Numbered from the stretch's first letter, positions 16,304-24,287 are shown. The stretch is DNA of 34,762 nt from Bacteroidaceae bacterium (GCA_017558175.1 JAFYWH010000153.1:1-34762); one strand, 5' to 3'. A program made the numbers and translations. Notes: generated by a model from the sequence alone, not told the origin.

Positions 16304-17119
16304 TTATTCCTTTTCAAAGTACTTCTTGAAGAATTTGATTTGATAGCCGATGGAATTGTTCCAATAAGCGCTATTGTGTGCTCCCGGACGAGCGATGAAG
16401 TCATGGCCCACTTTCTGTTGGAGGAGGCGTTCGTGTACCGCTTTATTCACGCCGAAGAAGAAATCATCTACACCACAATCGATGATGATGGCCAATGCAC
16501 CATCTTTCAATCGGTCGAGTTGGTTAATGACTGTGTGGTTATTCCATACTTCGAGGTTTTCGTCACGCTCGCCGAGGTACTTTTTCATGCCCCAATTGTT
16601 TGGGAAAGGACGGATGTCCATACCTCCGCTGGTAGTACCTACTGCTCCGAACACATCTTGGTGGCGGATGGCATTCCACATGGCACCATGTCCACCCATG
16701 CTGAGGCCGGTAATGGCACGCTTGCTACGGTCGGAGATAGCATTCAGGTTCTTGTCGGTATATTCAATCAATTCCTTGGAGATGAAGGTTTCATAGCGGC
16801 TCTCCGGTACTACCGGGCTGTCCCAATACCAACTGTCGTGATTACCATCGGGACAAACGAAGATGATTCCATCGCGATCGGCTATTTCCGGCAGGTCAGG
16901 ACGGACGTCGAGCCATGTCTTGGCTTTACCGCTATATCCATGGAGGAGGTAGATTACCGGACATTTCTCGCTTTTCAAGGCTTTGTCGGGGCGGACTGCC
17001 ACTACCTTGATATCTTTATTCATACTTTCGCTACGTACCATGAGGGTATCCACTTGAGCGGCTTGCAAGCCGAGGCAAGCCAAAAGGCAGATGCATACTG
17101 CGCTGAATGTTCTTTTCAT
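16304..17119 (-). CDS. Secreted alpha/beta-hydrolase esterase (tandem copy 1)
   Basis: A 271-residue paralogue of the next gene, collinear without gaps over nearly the whole length. It has a signal peptide (MKRTFSAVCICLLACLGLQA), VIYLLHGYSGKAKTW, Ser140 in GLSMGGHG, Asp in IIIDCGVDDFFFG and His248 in RPGAHNSAYW. Differences concentrate around the putative substrate pocket (HGYSGKAKTWLD versus HGCTDNHEKWLK; PVVPESRYE versus PIVKEYCYE), suggesting divergence in specificity after tandem duplication. The family includes feruloyl and acetyl esterases; no polysaccharide-degradation genes lie next to it. Confidence 0.88.
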   Translation of the reverse strand: MKRTFSAVCICLLACLGLQAAQVDTLMVRSESMNKDIKVVAVRPDKALKSEKCPVIYLLHGYSGKAKTWLDVRPDLPEIADRDGIIFVCPDGNHDSWYWDSPVVPESRYETFISKELIEYTDKNLNAISDRSKRAITGLSMGGHGAMWNAIRHQDVFGAVGTTSGGMDIRPFPNNWGMKKYLGERDENLEVWNNHTVINQLDRLKDGALAIIIDCGVDDFFFGVNKAVHERLLQQKVGHDFIARPGAHNSAYWNNSIGYQIKFFKKYFEKE

Positions 17120-17148
17120 AATGAGTATTGATTAAGTTTTCTGGGAAG

Positions 17149-17190
17149 CAAAGATACGGATAAGCGAGCGAGAAATATCAAGTTTACTTG
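17149..17190 (-). promoter_or_regulatory. Promoter and small dyad upstream of the esterase pair
   Basis: Read leftward, TATCTTTG (17149-17156) is a perfect -7 box 29 bases before the ATG. At the -33 position lies CAAGTTTACTTG (17179-17190), a dyad with arms CAAGT/ACTTG that also supplies a CTTG box, though at 22 bases. The dyad may be an operator. Confidence 0.5.
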
Positions 17191-17271
17191 AATATTTTTC
17201 ATTGCGAGCGAAAGTATTTTTAGGTAAAATCCTAATATACATAAAAAGAGAGGAGAGTGTATTATTATAAA

Positions 17272-17357
17272 TTAGGCACGGATTACACAGATTAACACGG
17301 TCTTTAGTGTATGCTTACATAAACTTTATCCGTGCAATCCGTGTAATCTGTGCCTAA
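17272..17357. repeat. Interspersed inverted repeat, family D copy 1
   Basis: The left arm TTAGGCACGGATTACACAGA-TTAACACGG and the inverted right arm CCGTGCAATCCGTGTAATCT-GTGCCTAA enclose about 30 bases. The right end merges with the T-tract of the tRNA-Glu terminator. The second copy is at 24091-24287. Confidence 0.75.
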
Positions 17358-17395
17358 AAAAAATAAGTGGATGCGCTTTTAAACACATCCACTTT
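17356..17395 (-). terminator. Terminator of tRNA-Glu
   Basis: Read leftward, AAGTGGATG pairs with CATCCACTT around a short loop and is followed by ATTTTTTTT. It begins within 10 bases of the mature tRNA 3' end. Confidence 0.8.
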
Positions 17396-17398
17396 ACG

Positions 17399-17470
17399 TA
17401 GTCCGTGGGGGAATCGAACCCCCCTTGCAAGAATGAAAATCTTGAGTACTAACCGATATACGAACGGACC
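17399..17470 (-). tRNA. tRNA-Glu (UUC)
   Basis: Cloverleaf read leftward: the acceptor GGTCCGT pairs with ACGGACT, the anticodon stem CAAGA/TCTTG holds loop TTTTCAT (anticodon TTC), and the T-arm GGGGG-TTCGATT-CCCCC is perfect. The D-stem GTA/TAC is intact. The discriminator is A, and CCA is not encoded. It has its own promoter and terminator, so it is a monocistronic tRNA gene. Confidence 0.97.
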
Positions 17471-17510
17471 AACTTAGTCGCTCTTGTGGGTTTCCCTCTC
17501 AATTGCGATG

Positions 17511-17542
17511 CAAAGGTAGGGAGTTTTTTTGAAACCTCCAAA
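17511..17542 (-). promoter_or_regulatory. Promoter of tRNA-Glu
   Basis: Read leftward, TTTG (17539-17542), exactly 20 bases, then TACCTTTG (17511-17518). Both boxes match the Bacteroidota consensus perfectly. Confidence 0.8.
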
Positions 17543-17627
17543 TGTTTTTCGAAAAAAGTTTCAAAAAAAGTGTTTTATTGTGGTTTTACCTATAAATTCT
17601 CCTCTTGAGAGGTGGTTTTATACTTTT

Positions 17628-17723
17628 ATCCCCCTTATGAAGGGGATAGGGGGATGTTTCATTTGTTATACTTTTGTGACCAAGCGAAAGGAACATCCCC
17701 CTGGCCCCCTTCGCAAGGGGGAT
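17628..17723. repeat. REPIN-like element, family B copy 2
   Basis: The left end ATCCCCCTTATGAAGGGG-ATAGGGGGATGTT and the inverted right end AACATCCCCCTGGCCCCCTT-CGCAAGGGGGAT are separated by about 30 bases. A decayed family A-like half (CTCCTCTTGAGAGGTGG) lies just upstream at 17600. Confidence 0.8.
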
Positions 17724-17751
17724 GATTCTTCTGTTTCAATAATTTCCTGTA

Positions 17752-19107
17752 TCAAATCTGTCCCAAATTCTTTTCAATATCTTCGTCCTTCAACTCATAG
17801 TTTACCAAGTTACCGGCGAAATATTGGTCGTACGAAGCCATATCGATGAGGCCGTGGCCAGAGAGGTTGAAGAGGATTACCTTTTCTTCGCCTGTCTCGA
17901 TGCACTTCTTGGCTTCACGAACGGCAGCTGCAATGGCGTGACAAGATTCCGGAGCCGGAATGATACCTTCGCTCTGTGCAAACAAGCAACCGCACTCGAA
18001 AGTTTCCAATTGAGGCAAGTCCATAGCTTCCATCAAACCATCCTTCAGCAATTGCGAAACGATGACACCGGCACCGTGGAAACGCAAACCACCCGCATGG
18101 ATGTTGGCTGGTGCGAACTTGTGGCCGAGGGTATACATCGGGAGGAGTGGAGTATAACCGGCTTCGTCGGCATAGTCGTATTCAAACTTACCGCGAGTAA
18201 GCTTCGGGCAAGAAGAAGGTTCAGCAGCAATGAAGCGTGTCTTGCGGCCTTCCTTAATGGTATGGCGCATGAATGGGAAGCAGATACCACCGAAGTTGGA
18301 ACCACCACCGAAGCAGCCAATCACGATATCCGGATATTCGCCTGCCATTTCCATCTGCTTTTCAGCTTCCAAACCGATGATGGTCTGGTGCAACGTAACG
18401 TGGCTCAATACCGAACCGAGGGTATATTTACAATTAGGTGTAGTACGTGCCAATTCGATAGCTTCGGAGATGGCTGTACCGAGTGAACCCTGGTGGTTCG
18501 GTTGCTTGGTCAAGATATCCTTACCGGCACGGGTAGACATGGATGGTGAAGGAGTAACCTGTGCACCGAATGTCTGCATGATGCTACGGCGGTATGGCTT
18601 CTGGTTGTAGCTGATCTTCACTTGGTAAACCGCAGCTTCCAAACCGAATACCTTAGCTGCATACGAGAGGGCAGCACCCCACTGGCCGGCACCGGTTTCG
18701 GTTGTGACATTGCTCACACCTTCTTCCTTACAATAATAAGCCTGTGCAATGGCCGAGTTCAACTTGTGCGAACCGATAGGGCTGACACTTTCGTTCTTGA
18801 AGTAGATGTGTGCCGGAGTACCCAATGCCTTTTCCAATCCGTAGGCACGAACCAACGGAGTAGAACGCCAATACTTATAATATTCGCGAACGGTTTCAGG
18901 AATTTCAATCCAAGCATTCTCCATATCCAACTCCTGATGGCAAAGTTCCTTGGCAAAGAGTGGATAAAGATCTTCCGGTTTCAGCGGTTCCTTGGTTTGC
19001 GGATTCAATGGCGGCATTGGCTTGTTTACCATATCTGCCTGTATGTTGTACCAGAATTTAGGAATTTCGTCTTCTGGCAAGATAAATCTTTTCTGTTTAG
19101 TGCTCAT
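17752..19107 (-). CDS. TrpB2-type tryptophan synthase beta-like PLP enzyme
   Basis: A 451-residue fold-type II PLP enzyme. The Schiff-base lysine is Lys115 in PIGSHKLNSA; the phosphate loop is IGCFGGGSNFGG; TTETGAGQWG is the substrate loop. The long N-terminus (FILPEDEIPKFWYNIQADM) and the insertions mark the TrpB2 (COG1350) subgroup and not the TrpA-partnered TrpB1. TrpB2 enzymes convert indole and serine to tryptophan, and some may salvage indole. No trpA or other trp gene is adjacent. The start gives MSTKQKRFILPE, and a -7 box TACTTTTG lies at 19134-19141. A function in tryptophan synthesis from free indole is inferred from the family. Confidence 0.92.
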   Translation of the reverse strand: MSTKQKRFILPEDEIPKFWYNIQADMVNKPMPPLNPQTKEPLKPEDLYPLFAKELCHQELDMENAWIEIPETVREYYKYWRSTPLVRAYGLEKALGTPAHIYFKNESVSPIGSHKLNSAIAQAYYCKEEGVSNVTTETGAGQWGAALSYAAKVFGLEAAVYQVKISYNQKPYRRSIMQTFGAQVTPSPSMSTRAGKDILTKQPNHQGSLGTAISEAIELARTTPNCKYTLGSVLSHVTLHQTIIGLEAEKQMEMAGEYPDIVIGCFGGGSNFGGICFPFMRHTIKEGRKTRFIAAEPSSCPKLTRGKFEYDYADEAGYTPLLPMYTLGHKFAPANIHAGGLRFHGAGVIVSQLLKDGLMEAMDLPQLETFECGCLFAQSEGIIPAPESCHAIAAAVREAKKCIETGEEKVILFNLSGHGLIDMASYDQYFAGNLVNYELKDEDIEKNLGQI

Positions 19108-19133
19108 ATTCTTTCATTTTATTAGTCGAGCGG

Positions 19134-19141
19134 CAAAAGTA
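19134..19141 (-). promoter_or_regulatory. -7 box for the TrpB2-type gene
   Basis: Read leftward, TACTTTTG matches the consensus, 26 bases before the ATG. A TTAG 20 bases further upstream is a one-mismatch -33 box. Confidence 0.55.
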
Positions 19142-19205
19142 AGTAAAAAATGTTTCTTATACTAATATTTTCCCTCTTTTTTAGAATCAGCTTTAAAATA
19201 ATTGT

Positions 19206-19291
19206 CTCCCCTCTTGAGAGGGGGAAGGGGGTGTGTCAGTATCCATTTGCTTGATGTCTTTCACACACCCCTAACCCCTCTCAAGAGGGGA
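19206..19291. repeat. REPIN-like element, family A copy 3
   Basis: The left end CTCCCCTCTTGAGAGGGGGA-AGGGGGTGTGT and the inverted right end CACACACCCCTAACCCCTCT-CAAGAGGGGA are separated by about 25 bases. It sits between divergently transcribed genes (TrpB2-type at 19107 and the lipoprotein at 19491), outside their promoters. The rest of this intergenic stretch (19292-19439) shows nothing else definite. Confidence 0.8.
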
Positions 19292-19439
19292 ATTTGGAAT
19301 TTCTTTAATTTTTCTCATCCTTCATTAAACCTTTTCTGTTTTCGTTAGTCATATATATGTAATTTAGTTTAGTTTTTAGTTTTCTCATGAAGCCGGCCGA
19401 TGTGATATTGTCCGGTTTTCGCTTTTTATAGGGTGTTTA

Positions 19440-19471
19440 TTTGCATATAAAAAGCAGTTTTTGTTACTTTG
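19440..19471 (+). promoter_or_regulatory. Promoter of the 19491 lipoprotein gene
   Basis: TTTG (19440-19443), 20 bases, then TTACTTTG (19464-19471), a one-mismatch -7 box. The ATG follows 20 bases later, so the leader is very short. Confidence 0.65.
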
Positions 19472-19490
19472 CCCCGTTAAATTGATTTAA

Positions 19491-20057
19491 ATGAAGCAGA
19501 TTTATTTAGTGGCAGTCCTGTTGATGGGAATATTGACAGGCTGCGGAAGTAATAAAAAAGATTCTAAGGAAGAAACGCAACGCATGTTCCAACTTGAAAG
19601 TGTGGACGAAAATTCCGGTTTGCAACGCATGCAGGTTTCCCGTATTACTCAGGATATAGAATGTAAGGGCAAGAAGTTCCGTTTGTCGGTAGACCGTACG
19701 CCGGATGACAATTTGCCACATGTAAAAAGCCATATGGGCATGTTTGTGGATAATAGTATTAAGGTGAAGATTACCCGCGACAATGGAACGACTTTATTCG
19801 AGAAGACTTTTACGAAGAATGATTTCGCAAGTAACTTGCCTGCTAAGTACCTGAAGCGTTCTGTGTTAGAAGGATTGGTTTTCGATGATGTCCGTACGGC
19901 AGAGAAGAAGGAAATAACATTGGCTGCCAGTGTCAGCTATCCGATGACGGACTTGTATATACCTTTCGTGTTGGTAGTAACTCAGGATGGGCGACTTTCC
20001 ATTTCGAAAGACGAAGACATGGGTGAGATGACTTTTTTGGAAGAACAAATGGAATAA
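19491..20057 (+). CDS. Lipoprotein, probably DUF4738 family
   Basis: A 188-residue protein with a lipoprotein signal MKQIYLVAVLLMGILTGCGS (lipobox LTGC, Cys18). The mature part (IECKGKKFRLSVDRTPDDNLPHV, VDNSIKVKITRDNGTTLFEKTFTKNDF, ITLAASVSYPMTDLYIPFVLVVTQDG) predicts a small beta-sandwich. It resembles the Bacteroidota DUF4738 lipoproteins, whose function is not known; this assignment is from memory of the pattern and not a search. It stands alone behind its own promoter and converges on sdaA. Its last three sense codons are inside the shared terminator palindrome. Confidence 0.85.
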   Translation: MKQIYLVAVLLMGILTGCGSNKKDSKEETQRMFQLESVDENSGLQRMQVSRITQDIECKGKKFRLSVDRTPDDNLPHVKSHMGMFVDNSIKVKITRDNGTTLFEKTFTKNDFASNLPAKYLKRSVLEGLVFDDVRTAEKKEITLAASVSYPMTDLYIPFVLVVTQDGRLSISKDEDMGEMTFLEEQME

Positions 20058-20103
20058 AAAATAAAGGAGGCCTCGGCCTCCTTTATTTTTTATTCCATTT
20101 GTT
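20044..20103. terminator. Perfect 29-bp inverted repeat, bidirectional terminator with both stop codons
   Basis: The left arm (20044-20072) and right arm (20075-20103) are exact inverted copies, with a 2-base loop TC between the GGCC ends. The core AAAGGAGGCC/GGCCTCCTTT with flanking A6/T6 is a strong terminator in both directions. The arms extend through TAA into both convergent genes, so both end CAA ATG GAA TAA (Gln-Met-Glu-stop). Confidence 0.9.
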
Positions 20104-21298
20104 TGTAGTCCTTTGCCAAACCGCCGGTACTTGTTTCCTTGTAGAGAGAAGGAAGGTCGTGGCCGGTTTGTTTCATTACTTGCACTACTTTGTCGAACGA
20201 TACGCGGTGTGTACCATCGGTAAATGCCGAGTAGATGTTCGAGTCAAGTGCACGGGCAGCCGCATAAGCATTACGTTCGATACATGGAATCTGTACCAAT
20301 CCGCATACAGGGTCGCAAGTCATACCCAAGTGGTGTTCCAATCCCATTTCGCAAGCATATTCAATCTGTGCCGGGCTACCACCGAACAATTGGCTGGCTG
20401 CAGCAGCTGCCATGGAGCAAGCTACACCCACTTCGGCTTGACAACCGCCTTCTGCACCAGAGATGGTAGCGTTGTGTTTCACAATGTTACCCACCAAACC
20501 AGCTGTAGCAAGCGCACGCAACATACGCATTTCGCTGAAGTCACGGCTTTTCTTCAAGTGATAGAGTACAGCAGGTACCACACCACACGAACCGCAAGTA
20601 GGAGCAGTTACAATCTTACCGCCTGATGCATTTTCTTCACTTACTGCCAATGCATACGAGAATACCAATCCGCGAGATTTCAAGTTGTCCTTGTATCCGT
20701 TGGCCTTAATATAATAGGTAGCAGCTTTACGACGAAGGTTCAGAGGTCCAGGCAAGGCACCTTCTTGTTCCAATCCGCGTTCAACAGCTTCCTGCATGGT
20801 CTTCCATACTTCGTGGAGGTAATCCCAAATATCCGGATCTTCGCATTGTTGTACATATTCCCAATAGCTGCGGCCAGTACGCTCGCACCAATTCAAGATT
20901 TGGCTCATGGTGGTCATGTCGTAGATGTCCGGCGAAGCCAGTGTGTTGTCGCCTTCTTCTGCCAAGGCACCACCGCCCACACTGTACACGGTCCACTCGT
21001 CGGTTACCTTACCATGTTCATTCTTCGACTTGAAGATCATGCCATTAGGATGGAATGGCAAGAAGAACTGAGGTTCCCACTTCAAGTTCACGGGTGCATG
21101 CGGTTCCAAGGTATCGAGGATGGCTCTGTCGGTCATGTGCCCCTTGCCTGTAGCAGCCAAGCTGCCGTACAAGGTTACTTCGAATGACTTGGCTTCCGGA
21201 TGTCTGGCCAGAAACTGTTCGGCAGCATTGCGCGGACCCATGGTGTGGCTGCTCGATGGGCCGATGCCGATGCGATATAGTTCTTTTAATGATTTCAT
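20090..21298 (-). CDS. sdaA: L-serine ammonia-lyase (iron-sulfur type)
   Basis: A 402-residue enzyme that deaminates L-serine to pyruvate with a [4Fe-4S] cluster. It has the fused beta-plus-alpha domain layout of single-chain L-serine dehydratases. The N-terminus GIGPSSSHTMGP is the family signature. Cluster cysteines are in APTCGSCGVVPAVLY and CDPVCGLVQIPC, and the alpha-domain segment SGAEGGCQAEVGVACSMAAAA is intact. It is slightly shorter than E. coli SdaA (454) but complete. The promoter at 21328-21359 and the terminator at 20044-20103 make it a single-gene unit. Confidence 0.95.
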   Translation of the reverse strand: MKSLKELYRIGIGPSSSHTMGPRNAAEQFLARHPEAKSFEVTLYGSLAATGKGHMTDRAILDTLEPHAPVNLKWEPQFFLPFHPNGMIFKSKNEHGKVTDEWTVYSVGGGALAEEGDNTLASPDIYDMTTMSQILNWCERTGRSYWEYVQQCEDPDIWDYLHEVWKTMQEAVERGLEQEGALPGPLNLRRKAATYYIKANGYKDNLKSRGLVFSYALAVSEENASGGKIVTAPTCGSCGVVPAVLYHLKKSRDFSEMRMLRALATAGLVGNIVKHNATISGAEGGCQAEVGVACSMAAAAASQLFGGSPAQIEYACEMGLEHHLGMTCDPVCGLVQIPCIERNAYAAARALDSNIYSAFTDGTHRVSFDKVVQVMKQTGHDLPSLYKETSTGGLAKDYKQME

Positions 21299-21327
21299 AT
21301 ATTAATAATAAAGGTTTTGCTTTTGGG

Positions 21328-21359
21328 CAAAGATAGGTAATTTTTTCAAGTTCCGCAAG
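21328..21359 (-). promoter_or_regulatory. Promoter of sdaA
   Basis: Read leftward, CTTG (21356-21359), 20 bases, then TATCTTTG (21328-21335), a perfect -7 box about 30 bases before the ATG. Confidence 0.65.
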
Positions 21360-21408
21360 TCTTGGTAGTTTAATCCCCCTTCGGGAATTATTACTTACCA
21401 GTACATTC

Positions 21409-21494
21409 TGTCATCCAGACGACCGAAGGGAGGAAGGATCTCGGGAACACCCACTTTGATGTACTCGAGATTCTTCGCTTCGCTCTGAATGACA
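21409..21494. repeat. Interspersed inverted repeat, family C copy 2
   Basis: The ends are TGTCATCCAGACGACCGAAG and, inverted, CTTCGCTTCGCTCTGAATGA-CA. Interior CCCACTTTGATGTACTCGAG matches the copy at 3164-3278. It fills the mutS2-sdaA gap. A fragment resembling one family B hairpin (AATCCCCCTTCGGGAATT) lies at about 21371. Confidence 0.7.
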
Positions 21495-21535
21495 ATTTAT
21501 GTGAACATAAAAATAGTAATCTATTATTTATAAAT

Positions 21536-24049
21536 TTAATCCAAATCGACCACGGTAATTCCGGCTCCACCGAATTGTACATGCTCGTCCTGATAGTGAG
21601 CCACTCCAGGTACTCCTGCCAAATATTGGCGTATCAAGGTGCGGAGGATACCGTTTCCGGTACCGTGAAGGATACGTACTCGGCTGATACCAAGCAAGAT
21701 GGCATCGTCGATGAAGTAGGTTACGGCTTGGATAGCTTCGTCTCCTCGCATGCCTCGCACGTCGATGTCCTGCTTGAATTCCAACTTCTTTTCGTATACA
21801 TGGTCTTGTGTCTTGCTGCTCACGAAGCTGGTGGCTGCATTCGATTTCTGGATTGGTGCATCCGTATGCTCCAATCGGTCTATCTTGACATTGGTCTTGA
21901 TCATGCCGAACTGGACGATGGCATTCTTTCCGCTGATGTCGAGCACTTGGCCCACGCCAGTCTGTCCTTTGATTTTTACGATGCTTCCCTTTTCAATCGG
22001 CTTGACTTTCGGTTCAGCTGGTTTTGGGGTAGGGGTAGCAGCTGCTTGAGGCTTGTTCTTCTTGTCCTTCTTGCGTTCTTGCTTTTCGAGCAATTGTTGC
22101 ATTTTGCGGGCAATCTTGTCCTCGTTGTTCTGCTTTTCTATTTCGTCTATCTGTCCCTTGAAGTCGCTCAATTCCTGGCGGGCCAGTTTGGTACGTTCCT
22201 TTTCCGCCTGCGCTTCCTTGATGGTGCGGATGGTGTTTTCAATTCGGGCATTCGATTCCTGCAACAAGTGTTCGGCATCTTCCTTGGCCTTCTTCAAAAT
22301 GGATTTGCGGTTCTTTTCCAGTTCCTGAATTTCGGCTTCGTACTTGGCTATGATGTCTTCCATCTGCTTTTCACGCTTGCGGATGTTTTGGCGCTTGGTT
22401 TCCCAATAACGCTTGTCGCGAACGATGTCCTGCAGATACTTGTCGGCATTGATGTATTCGCTACCCACGATTTCAGATGCATCGGCAATGACTTCTTCCG
22501 GCAAACCAATCTTGCGGGCAATTTCTACGGCAAATGAGCTACCCGGATTACCGATCTGCAATTGGAAGAGGGCTTGCATCAAATGTCTGTCGTATAACAT
22601 GGCACCATTTACCACCCCTTCGTGGGCATCGGCAAAATGCTTCAGGTTTTGGTAGTGGGTAGTAATGATACCGAATGTTCGTTTTTCGTTGAAGCGCTTC
22701 AATACCGCTTCGGCTATGGCACCACCGATTTGTGGTTCGGTACCGCCACCGAACTCGTCAATCAAAATGAGGCTACGCTCGTTGCAACTCTTCATCATGA
22801 TTTTCATGTTGGTAAGGTGCGATGAATAGGTACTGAGATCGTCTTCTATGCTCTGTTCGTCACCTATATCAATAAAGATACTGCTGAAGATACCGGCACG
22901 GCTACGTTCGTGCGTCGGGATGAGCATACCGCATTGAAGCATATACTGAAGGAGACCTACAGTCTTCAAACACACGGACTTACCACCGGCATTCGGTCCG
23001 GAGATAATCAGGATACGTTGTTTCGGATTCAGCTCGATGTCCAGTGGTACTACCTTTTTATTATGCTTGGCAAGCGAAAGTTGTAGCAATGGGTGGATGG
23101 CTGTAGCCCAATCCAATATCTGCTTGTCTTCAAAAGAAGGCTTGATAGCCTTGATGTGAATGGCAAAATGCGCCTTGGCACGGATAAAGTCTATCTCGGC
23201 CAAGAATTCGTAGGATTGGAGGATAGCCGGCACTTGCGGACGGACGGTAGCCGAGAATTCCGTCAAGATGCGGATAATCTCTCTACGTTCTTCGCCTTCC
23301 AATTCGCGGATGCGGTTGTTGGCTTCCACCACTTCGGCCGGTTCGATGAATACGGTCTTACCCGTAGCCGATTCGTCGTGTACAATACCCTTGATTTTTC
23401 GTTTCAAACCGGGTGCTACCGGGATAACCAGACGACCATCGCGCATGGTTGGGGTAACATCCTTGTCTACATAGCCATCGGCCTGGGCATTGCGAAGAAT
23501 GGCATGAAGGCTACGCGAGATGCTTCCGGTGGTCGATGCCAATTCTCTACGAATGCGCAACAGCTCGGCTGAGGCATTGTCGCGAATCTTCCCGAACTTG
23601 TCGAGAATGGTGTTGATGCGACTGATGAGTTGCGGAAATACCATGATGTCCCCGGCCAAATCGCGCAGATAAGGGTAGGGAGATACGCTCGATTCCTCGT
23701 CTTCATCATTAGAGGTACGTTGCAGGAAGCGGACAATGTCGCGGATGGTTTCTAAGGAACGACGCAAGTCGAACAACTCCTGTTCTTCCATGTACATGCC
23801 TTCCACACGGATGCGCTTCAACGATGGACGTACATCGAAGAAATATTGGTCGGGGAATTCATCTTCCTCCTGTATGATGCGGATGAACTCTGTCACTTCT
23901 TCCAAACGACGGTTGATTTCATCGTATGCCTCGGAGAAGGCCATATCGTATACACGTTCTTGGCCCAATGTGCTGAGACATTTTTCCTTTAATAACTGAC
24001 GGATGGTATCGAATCCTATTTTCTGCTCAAAATTCTGAGGGTATATCAT
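21536..24049 (-). CDS. mutS2: Endonuclease MutS2
   Basis: An 837-residue MutS homologue without the mismatch-recognition domain. The N-terminal core is helical; the ATPase has Walker A GPNAGGKS near residue 349 and Walker B LILIDEFGGGTEP; a long charged coiled coil follows (about residues 510-650). A linker (KPQAAATPTPKPAEPKVKP) leads to a KOW-like beta domain, and a C-terminal Smr domain begins near DVRGMRGDEA with HGTGNGILR. MutS2 suppresses recombination or rescues collided ribosomes, depending on the species. A TATCTTTG box lies 29 bases upstream (24078-24085), but the -33 position falls inside a repeat. Confidence 0.96.
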   Translation of the reverse strand: MIYPQNFEQKIGFDTIRQLLKEKCLSTLGQERVYDMAFSEAYDEINRRLEEVTEFIRIIQEEDEFPDQYFFDVRPSLKRIRVEGMYMEEQELFDLRRSLETIRDIVRFLQRTSNDEDEESSVSPYPYLRDLAGDIMVFPQLISRINTILDKFGKIRDNASAELLRIRRELASTTGSISRSLHAILRNAQADGYVDKDVTPTMRDGRLVIPVAPGLKRKIKGIVHDESATGKTVFIEPAEVVEANNRIRELEGEERREIIRILTEFSATVRPQVPAILQSYEFLAEIDFIRAKAHFAIHIKAIKPSFEDKQILDWATAIHPLLQLSLAKHNKKVVPLDIELNPKQRILIISGPNAGGKSVCLKTVGLLQYMLQCGMLIPTHERSRAGIFSSIFIDIGDEQSIEDDLSTYSSHLTNMKIMMKSCNERSLILIDEFGGGTEPQIGGAIAEAVLKRFNEKRTFGIITTHYQNLKHFADAHEGVVNGAMLYDRHLMQALFQLQIGNPGSSFAVEIARKIGLPEEVIADASEIVGSEYINADKYLQDIVRDKRYWETKRQNIRKREKQMEDIIAKYEAEIQELEKNRKSILKKAKEDAEHLLQESNARIENTIRTIKEAQAEKERTKLARQELSDFKGQIDEIEKQNNEDKIARKMQQLLEKQERKKDKKNKPQAAATPTPKPAEPKVKPIEKGSIVKIKGQTGVGQVLDISGKNAIVQFGMIKTNVKIDRLEHTDAPIQKSNAATSFVSSKTQDHVYEKKLEFKQDIDVRGMRGDEAIQAVTYFIDDAILLGISRVRILHGTGNGILRTLIRQYLAGVPGVAHYQDEHVQFGGAGITVVDLD

Positions 24050-24077
24050 GTTTTCTTTGTCCTATGATTTCAATCTG

Positions 24078-24085
24078 CAAAGATA
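24078..24085 (-). promoter_or_regulatory. -7 box of mutS2
   Basis: Read leftward, TATCTTTG is a perfect -7 box. The family D repeat begins 6 bases further upstream at 24091, so the expected -33 region is repeat sequence and has no TTTG. Confidence 0.6.
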
Positions 24086-24090
24086 ATTAA

Positions 24091-24287
24091 TTAGGCACGG
24101 ATTACACGGATTAACACGGATTTTTAATATAAACATATAAGTAATAATCCCCCTTGTGAAGGGGGCAGGGGGATGTTCTATTGGCTTTGACATCTATGAT
24201 GAACAAGTAAAAAGTTTACCCTTTCTAATGAAACATCCCCCAACCCCCTTCACAAGGGGGATGAAAAACCATGTAATCCGTGCCTAA
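24091..24287. repeat. Family D inverted repeat, copy 2, interrupted by a REPIN-like element
   Basis: The left arm TTAGGCACGGATTACACGGA-TTAACACGG (24091-24119) and the shorter inverted right arm ATGTAATCCGTGCCTAA (24271-24287) enclose family B element B3 (24147-24262). As at 17272-17357, the outer right end runs into the T-tract of a tRNA terminator. Confidence 0.7.
24147..24262. repeat. REPIN-like element, family B copy 3
   Basis: The left end ATCCCCCTTGTGAAGGGGG-CAGGGGGATGTT and the inverted right end AACATCCCCCAACCCCCTTC-ACAAGGGGGAT are separated by about 52 bases. It is nested within the family D repeat. Confidence 0.8.

Noticed and set aside
17600-17616. Fifth family A element (CTCCTCTTGAGAGGTGG)
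   Set aside because: Only one decayed hairpin half is present, with no GTGTGT tail and no inverted partner.
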